Below are positions 17,509-28,793 of a stretch of 64,000 nt of DNA, one piece after another; the stretch's first letter is position 1, and every line of letters begins with the position of its first letter. The translations under genes were made by a program, and so were the position numbers. Location: contig NZ_CAKZNK010000079.1 in the NCBI RefSeq assembly GCF_937129525.1, forward strand, positions 1-64,000. The letters are read 5' to 3'. Source of the stretch: an uncultured Chloroflexus sp. (GTDB lineage Bacteria; Chloroflexota; Chloroflexia; Chloroflexales; Chloroflexaceae). Under the pieces are notes generated by a model that did not search any database, was not told the origin of the DNA, and saw nothing but the letters and a program-made list of their open reading frames with translations.

Positions 17509-18738
17509 CTATGACTCTGATTCGCCGATCAACTCATCGGCTGCTGCTAGCAACTGCGCAATCCGTTGGGGGGGAACATTTTTGCTTTTGAGGTAGAGTT
17601 CGAGCGCCTGACGCGGGGTCAACCCCTCACGCAGAGCTTCGGCGACACCGGCAAACCGTTGCCGCGCCGGACGCTCCACGTCAAACACGATGGCGGCAAT
17701 CACGGCTGCGCCAGCCTCGCGCAACCATCCACGCACCTGTTCTTCACGTAGCAGTGATGCCTGTTCACGGGTGAGTTGAACTTCCACCCGCGCGACGGCA
17801 TCGCGCAAATCGGAACGCGCGATCGCGGCTTGCAATGCGCCGACCGGATCGCTGCTACGACGTAGATCACGCTCAATACTCACGAAGGGGCGAGCAGAGA
17901 GTGGCACAAACCGCCAGCGCGCGTGCCCTGGCGCCAGTTCAACCAGTACGCAACCTTTGGGTTCTTCACGTTCGCCAAAATCGATCCGCTCGATACTACC
18001 GGGATAGACGACTGGTGGCTGTTGAGCCAACGCCTGATGACGGTGAATATGACCCAGAGCTACATAATCAACACCGGGTTGAGCCAGCACCGAACGTGGC
18101 AGGCTCAGGTCGCGCCCCAGGATCATTGCCCGCTCTGATCCTAACTGTGCCCCTTCGACTGTACCGTGAAAAGCCAGCACGGTGGGAAGATCAGGCTCGC
18201 GCTCGGCAACTGCCCGCTCGATGAACTGTTCGATCCGACGACGCAGCTCATACTCAATCGTTGTAAATGACGCGCCCACCATCTCATCGCGCGTAAGCAA
18301 CATCTGGCGCGTCACCCAGGGCACTGCGATCACCTGCACGTCACCGCTGCGCGTGTTGACGCGATGCCGACGCAATCGGTCAGCCACGATGACTCCTTCC
18401 AGCGCCAGGGTTGCAAAGATTTCAACCGAATGGGCACGGCCCTGCGCCGGTGAAATATCGTGGTTGCCGGTGAGGATCATCACCACCACACCCGCTTCAC
18501 GCAAACGGCGGATGCGCGCGGCAAATTCACGCTGGACGGTTGGATTGGGTGAACGGTTTTTATAAATATCGCCAGCGATCAGGCAAAGATCGATCTGGTG
18601 ATCCAGCCCGACTGTAATCGCCTCATCGAGCCGGTCGAGATAATCGATCAGGCGCGAATGAAGGCCACGTCGCGGATCGAGCGCACCGTAATTCTCTACC
18701 CCCAGATGCAGATCGGCCAGATGAAGCATGCGGATCAT
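17509..18738 (-). CDS. sbcD: SbcD/Mre11-family DNA repair exonuclease
   Basis: A 409-residue metallophosphoesterase nuclease. All binding motifs are visible: LADLHLGVENYG (D-x-H), AGDIYKN (GDxxxN), LTGNHD (GNHD), and YVALGHIHRHQ (GHxH). SbcD works with the SMC-like ATPase SbcC to open hairpins and trim blocked DNA ends. No sbcC is found next to it; the neighbours are transporter genes. The first ATG in frame with good alignment is at 18738; another ATG follows three codons later, and a TTG precedes by six. TATACT at 18787-18792 may be its own -10. Confidence 0.87.
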   Translation of the reverse strand: MIRMLHLADLHLGVENYGALDPRRGLHSRLIDYLDRLDEAITVGLDHQIDLCLIAGDIYKNRSPNPTVQREFAARIRRLREAGVVVMILTGNHDISPAQGRAHSVEIFATLALEGVIVADRLRRHRVNTRSGDVQVIAVPWVTRQMLLTRDEMVGASFTTIEYELRRRIEQFIERAVAEREPDLPTVLAFHGTVEGAQLGSERAMILGRDLSLPRSVLAQPGVDYVALGHIHRHQALAQQPPVVYPGSIERIDFGEREEPKGCVLVELAPGHARWRFVPLSARPFVSIERDLRRSSDPVGALQAAIARSDLRDAVARVEVQLTREQASLLREEQVRGWLREAGAAVIAAIVFDVERPARQRFAGVAEALREGLTPRQALELYLKSKNVPPQRIAQLLAAADELIGESES

Positions 18739-18760
18739 AGCGGCGATGTCCCACAATCAA

Positions 18761-18785
18761 CAGGGCACGGCAATACCGTGCCCTG
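18761..18785 (-). terminator. Hairpin at the end of the peptide-transporter operon
   Basis: Perfect 10-bp stem CAGGGCACGG/CCGTGCCCTG with a 5-base loop, 25 bases past the stop of the last transporter gene. No T-run. Because a TATACT for sbcD lies just before it, the hairpin would also be in the sbcD leader. Confidence 0.55.
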
Positions 18786-18809
18786 GAGTATAGCAGATTT
18801 ACATCCTGG

Positions 18810-19808
18810 TCAGAACTGTCCGGCGAAGTGACATGCCACCCAGTGCCCCTTGCGCTTCTCTTCAAACGGCGGCTCTTGCTCTTTGCAGATACTCTTAGCA
18901 ATCCAGCAGCGCGGATGGAAGCGACACCCACTCGGCGGATTGATCGGACTGGGCACATCACCCTGCAACACAATTCGTTCGCGCTTAACGAACGGGTTCG
19001 GGTGTGGGATAGCCGAGATTAGCGCCTTGGTATAGGGATGCAGCGGCTCGCGGAACAGCTCGGCGCTGGTCGTCAATTCGACCAGTTTCCCCAGGTACAT
19101 CACCCCTACTCGATCAGAAATATGCTCAACTACGGCCAGATTATGAGCGATGAACAGGTAGGTTAGACCGAACTCACGCTGGAGTGAGCGGAGCAAATTG
19201 AGCACCTGCGACTGGATCGATACATCAAGCGCCGAAACCGGCTCATCGCAGACGATCAGCTTCGGCTCCATAATCAAGGCGCGAGCAATCCCGATGCGCT
19301 GCCGCTGACCGCCAGAAAACTCGTGTGGAAAGCGGGTCATATGCGAGGCGCTCAGACCAACCTTCGCCAGCACCTCGCGCACTCGCTCGCGTCGTTCAGC
19401 CGGCGTGCCGATCCCGTGAATGACCAGACCTTCCGCCACGCTTTCACCAATCGTAATCCGCGGATCAAGCGAGGCATAAGGATCCTGGAAGATGATCTGC
19501 ATGTCGCGCCGTAGCGCCTTCATCGTGCGGCTATTAGCGCGCATCACGTCCTGACCTTCAAAGATCACCTCGCCGGCAGTCGCTCGTTCAAGGCGCAGCA
19601 CGGTGCGACCGGTCGTTGTCTTGCCACAGCCACTCTCGCCTACCAGGCCCAACGTCTCGCCGCGCTTGACAGTGAAACTGACATCATCGACGGCGCGCAC
19701 CTCGGCAATGGTACGGCGCAAAAATCCGCCCTTAATCGGGAAGTATTTCTTGAGATTGCGCACCTCAAGCAGTGTATCATTTGCCGGTTGTACCACCGGA
19801 GTAGCCAT
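18810..19808 (-). CDS. Oligopeptide/dipeptide ABC transporter ATPase (OppF/DppF type)
   Basis: A 332-residue ATPase, one of the two that power the importer. Walker A is [15 protein letters not shown], the signature motif is [16 protein letters not shown], Walker B is [12 protein letters not shown] and the H-loop is IAHNL. The C-terminal extension [22 protein letters not shown] holds cysteines typical of the Opp/Dpp family and known in some members to bind an iron-sulfur cluster. It is the last gene of a five-gene minus-strand operon. Short gap of 50 bases to the OppD-type gene. Confidence 0.93.
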   Translation of the reverse strand: MATPVVQPANDTLLEVRNLKKYFPIKGGFLRRTIAEVRAVDDVSFTVKRGETLGLVGESGCGKTTTGRTVLRLERATAGEVIFEGQDVMRANSRTMKALRRDMQIIFQDPYASLDPRITIGESVAEGLVIHGIGTPAERRERVREVLAKVGLSASHMTRFPHEFSGGQRQRIGIARALIMEPKLIVCDEPVSALDVSIQSQVLNLLRSLQREFGLTYLFIAHNLAVVEHISDRVGVMYLGKLVELTTSAELFREPLHPYTKALISAIPHPNPFVKRERIVLQGDVPSPINPPSGCRFHPRCWIAKSICKEQEPPFEEKRKGHWVACHFAGQF

Positions 19809-19858
19809 ACTCGCACTCCATCTTATCGCTAACCAATCAACAAAGCAGCGCGCTGACG

Positions 19859-20875
19859 TTAATCTTCATAGAGCCAGCAGCGCACCCGCCGGTTTGATCC
19901 TAACTCGATCATTGGCGGCGGCAGATCACACTTCTCAAAGCGCTTGCTACAGCGTGAGGCAAAGCGACAGCCCTTCGGCGGGTTAATCAGACTCGGCACC
20001 GTACCGGGGATCACCTCAAGCTCTTCGCGCTCATCGCCAAGCACCGGCATCGAATTGAGCAGGCCGCGAGTATACGGATGTTTTGGATCGCTAAACAGCG
20101 ATTGCACATCGGCGTATTCTACTACCTGGCCGGCATACATCACCACCACGCTATCGGCCATCTCGGCAATCACGCCCATATCGTGGGTAATAAGCATAAT
20201 AGCCGTCTCGATCTTCTCACGCAATTCACGCATCAGATCGAGAATCTGCGCTTGAATGGTCACATCGAGCGCAGTGGTTGGTTCATCAGCAATCAGCAAT
20301 TCGGGGTTACAGGCCAGCGCCATCGCAATCATCACCCGCTGACACTGCCCGCCTGACAACTCGTGGGGATACTGACGCATACGCCGCTGAGGATCGGGCA
20401 AACCCACCATAGACAGCAGCTCGATACAGCGTTTTTCTGCCTCTTCACCCTTGAGACCCTGGTGGATCTCAAGGGTTTCGATAATCTGATCGCCCACGCG
20501 GAAGACCGGATTGAGCGCAGTCGTCGGCTGCTGGAAAATCATCGCAATCCGATCACCACGAATTTTCCGCATCTCTTCAGGATCAAGGCTGAGCAAATCG
20601 ATCCCGTCGAAGATTATCTTTCCCTCGACGACCCGACCAGGCGGACTAACCAGCCGCATAATCGAGAGTGACGTGACGCTTTTGCCTGAACCCGACTCAC
20701 CGACAATGCCAAGTGTCTCGCCGCGGCGAAGGGTGAAATCCACCCCATCGACTGCCTGCACGACACCATCTTCGGTAAAGAAGTAGGTTTTCAAACCTTC
20801 CACGCGCAGCAGCTCAGCGCCACGACGACCAGTTGGGCGCGCTGCGCCCGCTACAACACGAGACTCGGTTGCCAC
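19859..20875 (-). CDS. Oligopeptide/dipeptide ABC transporter ATPase (OppD/DppD type)
   Basis: A 338-residue ATPase partner of the OppF-type protein. Walker A is [15 protein letters not shown], the signature is [16 protein letters not shown], Walker B is [12 protein letters not shown] and ITHDMGV is the H-loop. The C-terminal cysteine-rich element ([18 protein letters not shown]) is the family tail. It starts with GTG at 20875, supported by GGAG five bases before it. It follows the OppC-type gene by 27 bases. Confidence 0.93.
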   Translation of the reverse strand: MATESRVVAGAARPTGRRGAELLRVEGLKTYFFTEDGVVQAVDGVDFTLRRGETLGIVGESGSGKSVTSLSIMRLVSPPGRVVEGKIIFDGIDLLSLDPEEMRKIRGDRIAMIFQQPTTALNPVFRVGDQIIETLEIHQGLKGEEAEKRCIELLSMVGLPDPQRRMRQYPHELSGGQCQRVMIAMALACNPELLIADEPTTALDVTIQAQILDLMRELREKIETAIMLITHDMGVIAEMADSVVVMYAGQVVEYADVQSLFSDPKHPYTRGLLNSMPVLGDEREELEVIPGTVPSLINPPKGCRFASRCSKRFEKCDLPPPMIELGSNRRVRCWLYED

Positions 20876-20902
20876 AGGAACTCCGTATATTTCACTAATA
20901 CG

Positions 20903-21895
20903 TTAGCCACGTTGACGCGGATCAAGGGCATCACGCAGGCCATCACCAATGTAATTGATTGCAATCGACGCTACCAGAATTGGCATTGCCGGAATCAACG
21001 GCATCCACGGATACTGGAACATGTAGCTTTGCGCGTAACCAAGCATATTTCCCCAGGTTGGGGTTGGATCCTGGATACCGAAACCGAGAAAACTGAGCGC
21101 TGACTCGGCAACCAGCGTGCCATTAACGCCAAGGGTAAAATCAACAATCATCGGCGGCAACGCATTGGGGAAAACGTGGCGGAACAGGATGCGCAAGTTA
21201 CTCGCCCCCAACGCTCGCGCCGATTCGATATACACATTTTCACGCACCGAGAGCACCATACCGCGCATCAGACGGGCCGTACCAGTCCAGCCAAAGAAGG
21301 CAAGCACTAGAATAACGGCAAAAATGATGCGTGCCTCGCGCTCTGAAACGGCGAAGATGAAGGCTAATCCCGACGCAGCCCATGAAGGCAACGGTATGGC
21401 ATTAATGTTTTGCACCAGGATAACTGACAGGATTAACAGCAAGAGCAAGGTGGGGAAGGTGGCGACAATCTCAAGGACACGGCTGATAATGGTATCAACC
21501 CAACCACCGAAATAACCGGCCAGCATTCCGAGCAAAATCCCAATTGTAGAGGCAATGAGCGTGGCAGTAAATGCTGTGCCCAGCGAGACCCGCGAAGCGT
21601 AGAGCAAGCGGGTAGCATAATCGCGGCCAAGATGGTCGGTACCAAGAATATGCAAACCGCCATCGGCATCAATCCCCATTGGGGTGAGGAAGCGACCGGT
21701 CAGGTTTGGCTCATCGCGCTCATAAGGAGCAATCAGGGGAGCGGCTGCCGAAAGCAATAACAAAACCGACAGCAAGCCCACGCAGAACATCGCCAGCCGG
21801 TGGCGGCGAAAACGGCGAAAGACAATTGCCCACTGCCCTTCAGACCGCCGGGGAGCGGTCTCTTCGAGCGGTACGGCAGTCGTGCTGGTGGCCAT
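20903..21895 (-). CDS. Peptide ABC transporter permease (OppC/DppC type)
   Basis: A 330-residue inner-membrane protein with six predicted membrane segments. It has the N-terminal OppC domain (FRRHRLAMFCVGLLSVLLLLS), HILGTDHLGRDYATRLLYASR at the start of the permease domain, and the EAA loop ESARALGASNLRILFRHVFPNALPP that contacts the ATPases. GAGGAG stands 8 bases before its ATG. It pairs with the OppB-type permease upstream; a hairpin lies between the two genes. Confidence 0.92.
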   Translation of the reverse strand: MATSTTAVPLEETAPRRSEGQWAIVFRRFRRHRLAMFCVGLLSVLLLLSAAAPLIAPYERDEPNLTGRFLTPMGIDADGGLHILGTDHLGRDYATRLLYASRVSLGTAFTATLIASTIGILLGMLAGYFGGWVDTIISRVLEIVATFPTLLLLLILSVILVQNINAIPLPSWAASGLAFIFAVSEREARIIFAVILVLAFFGWTGTARLMRGMVLSVRENVYIESARALGASNLRILFRHVFPNALPPMIVDFTLGVNGTLVAESALSFLGFGIQDPTPTWGNMLGYAQSYMFQYPWMPLIPAMPILVASIAINYIGDGLRDALDPRQRG

Positions 21896-21990
21896 TCAAC
21901 TTCTCCTCGTAGTGTTTTGTTTATTTCTGGCAGCGTCGCCAGTTGTACCGTGTATGATACTCCGTTTTCGAGTCTCTCGCTCATCATATT

Positions 21991-22030
21991 GGGCTACCGC
22001 AACAGACCTTATGACCTGCCGCGGTAGCCC
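21991..22030 (-). terminator. Intra-operon hairpin between the two permease genes
   Basis: Perfect 10-bp arms GGGCTACCGC (21991-22000) and GCGGTAGCCC (22021-22030) enclose a 20-base loop, just after the stop of the OppB-type gene. No T-run. It could slow or stop part of the transcripts, or protect a processed upstream message. Confidence 0.45.
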
Positions 22031-22041
22031 ATAATGTGATG

Positions 22042-23235
22042 TTAAGTTAAGCGAATGCGTGGATCAACCACCGTGTACAGAATATCGGTAATCAAAATAC
22101 CGATTAGCAGCAAGACCACGTTGATGATCAGCAATGCCATCACGACATTATAGTCATTGCGACCAAGAGCATCGATAAAGAGGCGACCGATTCCCGGCCA
22201 GTTAAACACCGTCTCGGTAATCAGCGCGCCGCTGAAGAGCGCAACCAGGATACCGGCCAGCAACGTAACGAACGGAATCAGTGAATTGCGCAGCGCGTGC
22301 TTGAGAATCACCACTCGTTCGGCCACGCCCTTAGCGCGAGCCGTGCGCACATAATCGAGACTGAGCACCTCGAGCATACTGCCACGCACGAAACGGCTCC
22401 AGCCGGCGATGTTAATGAAGGTCAACACACCGCATGGCATCAAGAAGCGCAGGAAGCGGTCAAGGAATGAGCCAGCTTCGACTGCGCCAATCCACGGGAT
22501 GGTGTAATCACGCACTCCAACCGCATCACCGGGGGGCAAATATGGCAGACCGGCATTTTTGGCCAGGACTGAAAACAACAGGATGGCAAAGATCCCAAAG
22601 ACGAAGCTCGGCAAGGATGCGCCAATAAAGGCCAGCGTCGTCATAATGTAATCGAAACGCGAATACTGACGCACCGCCGAATAGACACCAATCGGCACCG
22701 CAATCAGGATTGAAAGAAAGATCGACGCTCCCATCAAATAGAGCGTATAGGGGAGGCGGGTCATAATCAGATCGGTGACCGGTCGGCCTCGGAGCATGAC
22801 CTGCGAGATACCGAAATCACCAAACACAATGCCACGGCTCACCTTGCGACCTTCGAGGTCGGCCATCGTTACCGGAACCTCACAACCCTCTTCGACCACC
22901 TCAACCCGGCCATCGGGATAGCGCAGCCGCATCTGACCGGGCACTGCACAACCTACCTGCCAGTCGGCGCCAATCCCACCGGGTAGCGGTCCCGCTGGCC
23001 ACCCGATCAGCCAGCGGGTGAACCGGAATGGCACATAGATGTCTAACTCAAACCGTTCGCGCACCCGTCGAATATCATCTTCGGAAATGCGATTTTGACC
23101 GGCATTTTGGCGCTCGGCCAGTAATTGATCGATTGGCCCGCCGGGCACCAGGTACAACATGCCATACGAACAGATGGCAGCGACCAGTGCCACTAACAAC
23201 ATTTGCACAAAGCGGCGGGCAAGATAACCTGCCAT
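22042..23235 (-). CDS. Peptide ABC transporter permease (OppB/DppB type), with long periplasmic insert
   Basis: A 397-residue permease. The N-terminus RRFVQMLLVALVAAICSYG is the first membrane segment, and the EAA loop is DYVRTARAKGVAERVVILKHALRNS. It is longer than the usual 310-340 residues: between the first and second membrane segments lies an extra region of roughly 60 residues (about 80-140) containing GCAVPGQMRLRYPDG and EEGCEVP. Its two cysteines might form a disulfide. The insert faces outside and could touch the permuted binding protein encoded next door (inference). GAGGAG precedes the ATG. Confidence 0.92.
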   Translation of the reverse strand: MAGYLARRFVQMLLVALVAAICSYGMLYLVPGGPIDQLLAERQNAGQNRISEDDIRRVRERFELDIYVPFRFTRWLIGWPAGPLPGGIGADWQVGCAVPGQMRLRYPDGRVEVVEEGCEVPVTMADLEGRKVSRGIVFGDFGISQVMLRGRPVTDLIMTRLPYTLYLMGASIFLSILIAVPIGVYSAVRQYSRFDYIMTTLAFIGASLPSFVFGIFAILLFSVLAKNAGLPYLPPGDAVGVRDYTIPWIGAVEAGSFLDRFLRFLMPCGVLTFINIAGWSRFVRGSMLEVLSLDYVRTARAKGVAERVVILKHALRNSLIPFVTLLAGILVALFSGALITETVFNWPGIGRLFIDALGRNDYNVVMALLIINVVLLLIGILITDILYTVVDPRIRLT

Positions 23236-23437
23236 AGCAATACTCCTCAGAGGTGTAGGAAAATTACCAGATTACATCACGCTGCGCGCTGGCTCGTCAT
23301 CTTCTTACCATTTTGATCGCAGTTGATGCAAAGACGCAAGGGCGCAAAGGATGCCGTTCAGCCGACCTGATCTCTACCCTTCACCTACAATACCCTTTTC
23401 ACCATCGCGTCTTGGCATCAAGCAATGACAGAAGGCA

Positions 23438-23468
23438 CGGCGATGGGAAACATGTAGACCCATCGCCG
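23438..23468 (-). terminator. Hairpin between binding-protein and permease genes
   Basis: 10-bp arms CGGCGATGGG (23438-23447) and CCCATCGCCG (23459-23468) with an 11-base loop start 26 bases past the stop of the binding-protein gene. Hairpins here are a known way to keep the binding-protein message more abundant than that of the permeases. Confidence 0.55.
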
Positions 23469-23493
23469 CACCGATTCCGATCAACGCAACCGC

Positions 23494-25431
<1,938 letters not shown>

Positions 25432-25706
25432 CTGTCTGTGTCCTCCTTAAATCTGAGGGCAACGAAACCAACGATTTCCAGGCCTTGACCAGACGTAAAT
25501 CGTCGATCAGCCGCGCCATTGCGTTCTTTGCTTCGCCGCATCACCCCCTTTCCAGATCTTTGAACATGCCACCTGTCCGTCACCGAAATAACGATCTGCT
25601 GACGAACGAACAAAGGCTGTGGTCAGCCTGTCTCAGTGGATATAGCGAGGCGAGGTGCGGCGACGATCGACAAACGCTGGTGCAAGACTGTTCATCGTTA
25701 GGCGGG

Positions 25707-25735
25707 ATTATAACGGTTCTGTTTGCGACTGTCAA
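25707..25735 (-). promoter_or_regulatory. Perfect consensus promoter of the peptide-transporter operon
   Basis: Minus strand TTGACA (25730-25735) and TATAAT (25707-25712) with a 17-base spacer. Transcription would start near 25700, leaving a leader of about 270 bases before the binding-protein gene. I see no riboswitch motif in that leader. Confidence 0.8.
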
Positions 25736-25988
25736 CCAAGTAACAAAGCTGAAACCAAATCAAATGAGAACAGCGGGTGCAGGTTGGCCATCTGGCCTCT
25801 GGCCGCTACCAACAGTAAACGGGATCCGCAACCCGCGTAGAACACCGGTTCCTTCCAGATCATCTGCGGTGTTCAGCGCTCACCATCATCATTGCGCTTA
25901 GCCAGCCTCGTCTTGTAGCCAGGTTTGGCGAATCAGACTGGCAAACGCAAGTCGCCGAGAGCAGGTCAGGTGTAGCCACTGTTATATC

Positions 25989-26017
25989 TTGCGCGTCATT
26001 ACCGCCCATGCTATGAT
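25989..26017 (+). promoter_or_regulatory. maf promoter
   Basis: TTGCGC (25989-25994) and TATGAT (26012-26017) are separated by 17 bases, with an extended -10 (TGC directly before TATGAT). The start site would be about 25 bases before the maf ATG. The stretch from 25736 to 25988 holds no recognisable gene. Confidence 0.65.
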
Positions 26018-26048
26018 CGAGCCGCCACCGCAAAGCGATAGGAGCGTT

Positions 26049-26783
26049 ATGTTTCCGGCTACCCGACATCTCATTCTCGCATCAGCATCGCCCCGCCGAC
26101 GCGAGTTACTGTCTCAGCTAGGGGTTGATTACATCTGTCTGCCCAGTCTGGCTGAAGATCAGCCGGCGCCGCCACCATCCGATCTGCTTGATCATTTACC
26201 TGCGCTGCCAACCGCGATGCCACTTGCGCAGCATCCCACCCTGATCGCCTGGCGAAAGGCCGCCGACATCGGCAGCCAACACCCTGACGCAGTTGTCCTC
26301 GCTGCCGATACCGAAGTTGTCATTGATGGCACAGTGTTAGGGAAACCACGTGACGCCGATCACGCCTGCGCCATGATTCGTCGCCTGGCCGGGCGGGCGC
26401 ACACTGTGCTTACCGGTCTATGCCTTTTACTGCCATCCGCGGCAACCACAGCAGGCGTGCTCTACGATGGACGCCGCGCGCTCTTTGATCTTGTTGCCAG
26501 CCAGGTCTATTTCCGCCCGTTGAGTGACGATGAAATTGCCGCTTATGTCGCGTTGGGCGAATCGCTCGACAAGGCTGGTGGCTACGGCTTGCAGAGCGGA
26601 GGCGCGGCCCTGATCGAAAAGATTGAAGGCAGCTACACCAACGTTGTAGGGTTACCACTACCGGCAGTGGCGCAATTGCTGCGCGTCGTCGGCATGACGA
26701 CACCGGTCGATCCTATTGAAGCATACCTCTCATGGCTGCGCAGTCAGGGAAAGGAACCTGCTCCATGGCCAACCCAACCGTAA
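26049..26783 (+). CDS. maf: Maf-family nucleoside triphosphate pyrophosphatase
   Basis: A 244-residue house-cleaning enzyme that hydrolyses non-canonical or modified nucleoside triphosphates to monophosphates. The diagnostic LILASASPRRRELLSQLGV opens the protein, VVLAADTEVVIDGTVLGKP contains the metal-binding Asp and the GKP motif, and KAGGYGLQSGGAALIEKIEGSYTNVVGLP closes the active site. A region of about 25 extra residues (PAPPPSDLLDHLPALPTAMP) precedes the conserved helix. AGGAG at 26040 fixes the start; the frame is open another 20 codons upstream. The next gene begins inside its last codons. Confidence 0.92.
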   Translation: MFPATRHLILASASPRRRELLSQLGVDYICLPSLAEDQPAPPPSDLLDHLPALPTAMPLAQHPTLIAWRKAADIGSQHPDAVVLAADTEVVIDGTVLGKPRDADHACAMIRRLAGRAHTVLTGLCLLLPSAATTAGVLYDGRRALFDLVASQVYFRPLSDDEIAAYVALGESLDKAGGYGLQSGGAALIEKIEGSYTNVVGLPLPAVAQLLRVVGMTTPVDPIEAYLSWLRSQGKEPAPWPTQP

Positions 26784-27502
26784 AGCTACTAATCGTTGAT
26801 GACCATCCGCTCTTCCGGCAAGGGGTGCGCTGGGCACTCTCGCAGGAGCCAGGTTTTCAAATTGTCGGCGAAGCGGCCAACGGTGAAGAAGCATTGCGCT
26901 GGCTGGCCCAGGTCGAACCGAATCTCGAACCAAATGTGATGCTGATTGACCTCAATTTGCCGCGCATGAGTGGTCTTGAGTTGACCCGACAGGTGCGGCG
27001 GCAGTATGCCGGCATTGCCGTGGTAATGTTAAGTATGCATGAAAGCGACGAAGCGGCCTTCAATGCGCTGCGCGCCGGCGCTGCCGCCTATCGCTCAAAA
27101 GACATCAAACCGGCGGCGCTGGCCGACATCATTCGCCGGGTAGCGCGCGGTGAGTATGTGATCAACGATATGCTGATGGAAGAGCCACGCATCGCCAGTC
27201 GCATTCTCTCCCAGTTTCGCAATTTACCCGAAGTGCAAATCCCGGACGATACTCTCGGCTTGCAGATTTTCACCCCTCTGAGTGAACGCGAGATTGAAGT
27301 GCTGGAGCGAATCGCTGCCGGCAATAGCAATAAAGAGATTGCTGACGCGCTCGGTATCAGTGCGCAGACCGTGAAGAATCATATCTCTTCGATTTTGCGC
27401 AAGCTATCCCTCAACGACCGCACCCAGGCTGTCATTTTTGCCCTGCGCCGCGGTTGGATTGAGACCCCACAACAGATTCAGCCGGGTGAACCAGAAAACT
27501 GA
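26765..27502 (+). CDS. NarL/LuxR-family response regulator (orphan)
   Basis: A 245-residue two-domain regulator. The receiver has the acidic pair in LLIVDDHPLFRQGV, the phospho-acceptor Asp in MLIDLNLPRMSG and the lysine in RSKDIKP. The C-terminal LuxR helix-turn-helix is LSEREIEVLERIAAGNSNKEIADALGISAQTVKNHIS. Between them lies an unusually long linker (about 130-175). No histidine kinase gene is adjacent, so its partner and targets are unknown. Its ATG lies 19 bases before the maf stop, suggesting coupled translation. The gene converges with the acyltransferase gene 13 bases away. Confidence 0.9.
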   Translation: MANPTVKLLIVDDHPLFRQGVRWALSQEPGFQIVGEAANGEEALRWLAQVEPNLEPNVMLIDLNLPRMSGLELTRQVRRQYAGIAVVMLSMHESDEAAFNALRAGAAAYRSKDIKPAALADIIRRVARGEYVINDMLMEEPRIASRILSQFRNLPEVQIPDDTLGLQIFTPLSEREIEVLERIAAGNSNKEIADALGISAQTVKNHISSILRKLSLNDRTQAVIFALRRGWIETPQQIQPGEPEN

Positions 27503-27515
27503 TTCGCCTTATGGT

Positions 27516-28793
27516 TTAAAAAATTGAAGTGCGCTCAGCCAGCTTCTGGTTGATCGTTGACTGAATTATCTCTCGCACCTGCTCAGAGAGCGCCAGCACT
27601 GTGATCGGGTCATCGGCAGCATCGGGTCCGTATTCCGTTGTATCAATCGGCGGACAGAAGGTGATTGACCAGCGCGTCGGCAACGGAATCACGCCAAGCA
27701 AACCAAACCAGGGAAAGAAGGGCGTGAGCGGGAAATAGGGAAAACCGAGCAGTCTGGCAATCCCCTCGGCATTGGCAAGCATGGGGTAAATCTCTTCAGC
27801 GCCCACCACGGCTACCGGCACCAGTGGCGCTTGCGCGCGCAGCGCAGTCTGCACAAACCCGCCTCGACCAAAGCGAGCCAGCTTGTAGCGATCTTTGAAG
27901 AGCTTACCAACCCCCTTTAGACCTTCGGGAAATACACAAACCAGCTCATCCCGCTCGAGGAGCCGAATCGCGTTTTCGGGTAACCCCGGCACCTGTCCTA
28001 ACGCCGCCAGCGTCGGCGCAATCACCGGCAAGGTTGTAAACCAGTGGAGATGGAGCGAGCGGACGATCCGTTCATTTTGCGCCGGATGTTCATTAAATAC
28101 CGCGGTGGCAATCATAGCGCCATCCCAGGGCAGGACGCCACTATGATTGGCAACCAGTAACCCCCGCCCCTGAGCCGGCACATGCTCCAGGCCAGTCGCC
28201 GTTACCCGCCACCAGGTATGATACATAAACGACAGAAAGGGTCGCGCCACTTCGATAATCTCGCGATCCATGCCAAACGGATCGGTTGAGTAGTCGCCAC
28301 GCAGCCGACGCTGAATAAAATTGACCTGCTCGTCGATCTGATAACGCAAAACCATCCCGATCCCCTTCCAGAAATCGGGATCGAGGTAATCGCGCAGATC
28401 AACCCCTTGCAGCATCGCATTGATCCGCTCAACCTGTTCACCGGTCATGCGCTGAAGGTTTTCGCCGATGAGCCGAACAACGCCAGCCGCAAAATTGCCC
28501 AGGGCCGCCTGCGGGCCTGATTGCTGGTCACTCTGCTGGCGAATGTCAATCTCAACCTCGAATAGTTGTTCAGCCGAACGGCGAGCTGTTGCCGTCTCAT
28601 CCCATGTGAATGATGCCGAAGCTGCTGAAGGTGGATCTACCGCCGCCGACGGATCAGCGCTATCGGCATCAGGATGATCGATAACCGGCGATTCCTGCAC
28701 GCCTTCGATCACGACCTGAGCGCGACTGCGGCGAGGGCGTCGGCGCTCAACCGGCTCATTGGTCTGAGCAGCATCCAGCTCATCGTGGTTCAT
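27516..28793 (-). CDS. PlsC-like lysophospholipid/glycerol acyltransferase with long N-terminal extension
   Basis: A 425-residue protein. Residues 1-100 are polar, rich in Arg, Ala, Asp and Pro, and probably disordered. The acyltransferase domain follows: VANHSGVLPWDG is the catalytic H-x4-D (H217/D222), and VCVFPEGLKGVGKLFKDRY is the substrate-binding FPEG block. PLVPVAVVGAEEIYP is motif IV. It probably transfers fatty acyl groups to lysophosphatidate or another glycerol lipid at the membrane. The downstream region FPYFPLTPFFPWFGLLGVIPLP is a hydrophobic surface typical of DUF-type PlsC relatives. Its start overlaps the stop of the upstream epimerase gene by 4 bases. Confidence 0.88.
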   Translation of the reverse strand: MNHDELDAAQTNEPVERRRPRRSRAQVVIEGVQESPVIDHPDADSADPSAAVDPPSAASASFTWDETATARRSAEQLFEVEIDIRQQSDQQSGPQAALGNFAAGVVRLIGENLQRMTGEQVERINAMLQGVDLRDYLDPDFWKGIGMVLRYQIDEQVNFIQRRLRGDYSTDPFGMDREIIEVARPFLSFMYHTWWRVTATGLEHVPAQGRGLLVANHSGVLPWDGAMIATAVFNEHPAQNERIVRSLHLHWFTTLPVIAPTLAALGQVPGLPENAIRLLERDELVCVFPEGLKGVGKLFKDRYKLARFGRGGFVQTALRAQAPLVPVAVVGAEEIYPMLANAEGIARLLGFPYFPLTPFFPWFGLLGVIPLPTRWSITFCPPIDTTEYGPDAADDPITVLALSEQVREIIQSTINQKLAERTSIF

